Shown here in pieces: positions 62,683 through 64,000 of a DNA stretch of 64,000 nt; within the stretch, counting starts at the first letter, position 1; every line of letters starts with the position of its first letter. Both the position numbers and the translations under genes were made by a program. This stretch comes from Trichoplax sp. H2 (taxonomy: Eukaryota > Placozoa > Uniplacotomia > Trichoplacea). A model generated the notes under the pieces. It did no database searches. It saw only the letters and a list, made by a program, of their open reading frames with translations, and had not been told where the DNA came from. Where the stretch lies: NCBI GenBank assembly GCA_003344405.1, contig NOWV01000008.1, positions 434,001 through 498,000 on the forward strand, written 5' to 3'.

Positions 62683-64000
62683 ATGGGAGAAAATATATTT
62701 CTATTTCTGCCCAATTTAATCGGTAAGTCAGCATCTCTTCCCAAAATTAGACACATTGAGACCTTTTACCTGTATTTTGATGTGTATTATAGGCTCACCA
62801 TAGTTTGACCGTGACTAGAAAACTCTTATATCACCAGATTAAAGTACTGGGTAGACTCCGCTATCAGATAGTTTATTGATGGAAGGGACTGTACAGTATA
62901 GTACTGTATAGTGTCTTACTTCCAGCACAGTACTGCACGTAGTCTGGTGCGCATCAACTTATCGTAGTATTAACTCACATTATAATTAATTGCAATTCAG
63001 CGTGATGTAAATTGAAATTTGGAGATTAATAATCATCGCCTTTGATGATCTTATTTTCATTCCAATCATTATAATGAAATTTTTAACATGACCTCTAAAT
63101 GCCTATCACTAGACTGATATTGCAAAGCACTGCGATCATAATGATAATGAGATTATTTATTGAAAGGGAAGAACGACTTCGTCTTGGATTGGACTTGGCT
63201 GGAATTGGACAGTAAAGTGTCGGCATACAAGTTATTACGATACTAGCAAATTACACATACTAAAAAATGAGCAAATGTTACAATAGTAGATATTTGAACA
63301 AGTAAAAGTCGTACTACAGACTAGAGCCAGCTATATTCATAGCTGGAGATGGGTATGATTGCACTGATGCTAAATCATCATCGTTTCATTCATGGAGACC
63401 CATGTCTTGTACTGTAGACGACTCATATTGCATCTCGGTTGTCTATTAATTATACGAGAATAGAAATTGTTTCCCAATGGAAATGACGCAAGTACTTCCT
63501 GGTCTTATCATATTGCTAGGGAACAGATAGATTATAATCAATGCTTAAGTAACATCTGATTAAGTAAGCGATCTATATTACTGGCGGACAGTTTCCTATT
63601 GCAATTGAAGGCTTCATATCAATCTCTGGCTATCCATACAGATACTAAGAGCTTTAGGATGGCTAAATTAACATTGCTATAAGCAAGGTTACATGATCAT
63701 GCTTGTTACGATCGCTAGTTATCAAAAGATGAGTCCGTCAAAGATTCATCATTGATGATACTCTTTAAATTGACAACACTACGTTCGCGTACAACTGAAG
63801 GCTTTATTGTCTTCGAGTCAAAACTCCTCTAACAAATCCATCCTTTGTTAAAAATTTCCCTAATTATATTGTACAGTACTGTACCCTTTAATCGAATGTT
63901 GTTCTATGCTAGACTATCAATTTATTAATTATAATTATCGTATTCATCTTCTTAATCATATAAGAAGCATCAAACCAATTTTCAACTCATGACAACTTGT
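62683..64000 (+). CDS. CDIPT: CDP-diacylglycerol-inositol 3-phosphatidyltransferase, first exon only
   Basis: Phosphatidylinositol synthase joins CDP-diacylglycerol and myo-inositol to make PI in the ER membrane. Only coding exon 1 (62683-62722) is in the window: MGENIFLFLPNLIG, split after the first base of the last Gly codon at a strong GTAAGT donor. This matches the conserved start of animal CDIPT (ENIFLFVPNLIG in vertebrates) in position, residues and length. The catalytic CDP-alcohol phosphatidyltransferase motif would be in later exons, not visible here. 62723-64000 is the first intron as far as seen; no Tyr-Ala-Arg continuation was found. The short match is distinctive but small, hence the moderate confidence. 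Confidence 0.72.

Noticed and set aside
1-64000. Transposase, reverse transcriptase or integrase remnants
   Set aside because: None of the longer frames shows catalytic motifs of these enzymes; repeats seen are noncoding.

Overview
The window is nuclear DNA of a eukaryote, almost certainly an early-branching animal. It is AT-rich, has many small GT-AG introns (mostly 50-350 bp), and its genes read as clear animal orthologues. The gene style (vertebrate-like proteins, compact introns, RIM-binding protein and SLC38A9 both present) fits a placozoan such as Trichoplax or Hoilungia best. That assignment is an inference; a sponge or cnidarian is not excluded by sequence alone.

Layout. (1) <1-7017, minus: SPT6 transcription elongation/histone chaperone gene, 29 exons visible, 3' end outside the window. 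(2) 7.1-10.2 kb: repeat block made of the self-complementary 5-mer pattern GTACW, with a 1.3 kb tandem duplication and a separate snap-back inverted repeat. (3) 10.2-19.7 kb: mostly no recognisable genes, except one two-exon 66-residue ORF on minus (11995-12257). (4) 19.76-22.6 kb and 33.15-36.5 kb, plus: two diverged tandem copies of an SLC38A9-type lysosomal amino-acid transporter that share exon lengths and phases, separated by about 10.5 kb of DNA with no identified gene. (5) 37.97-39.2 kb: a contig bounded by two 20-N gaps whose outer flanks are duplicates of each other and whose content repeats 31.3-32.1 kb; this looks like a scaffolding artefact. (6) 39.66-50.85 kb, minus: a RIM-binding protein gene, about 26 exons and about 2,280 codons, with coiled coils, SH3, three FN3 domains, a very long disordered exon and two more SH3 domains. 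(7) 51.9-52.5 kb: 44-bp minisatellite containing a third 20-N gap, again with duplicated flanks. (8) 52.5-61 kb: sparse DNA with a few possible small genes. (9) 61.5-62.47 kb: six 156-164 bp tandem repeats with an internal hairpin, directly followed by the first coding exon of CDIPT (phosphatidylinositol synthase), plus strand, the rest beyond the window.

The genes do not form one pathway: they cover transcription through chromatin (SPT6), lysosomal amino-acid sensing (SLC38A9 pair), Ca2+-channel/secretory scaffolding (RIM-BP) and PI synthesis (CDIPT). The most unusual content is the GTACW repeat landscape, the conserved-structure SLC38A9 pair, the long RIM-BP, and the evidence that parts of the assembly are locally wrong. 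Exon boundaries were worked out by eye from reading frame, splice sites and family similarity, and individual ends may be off by a few bases.
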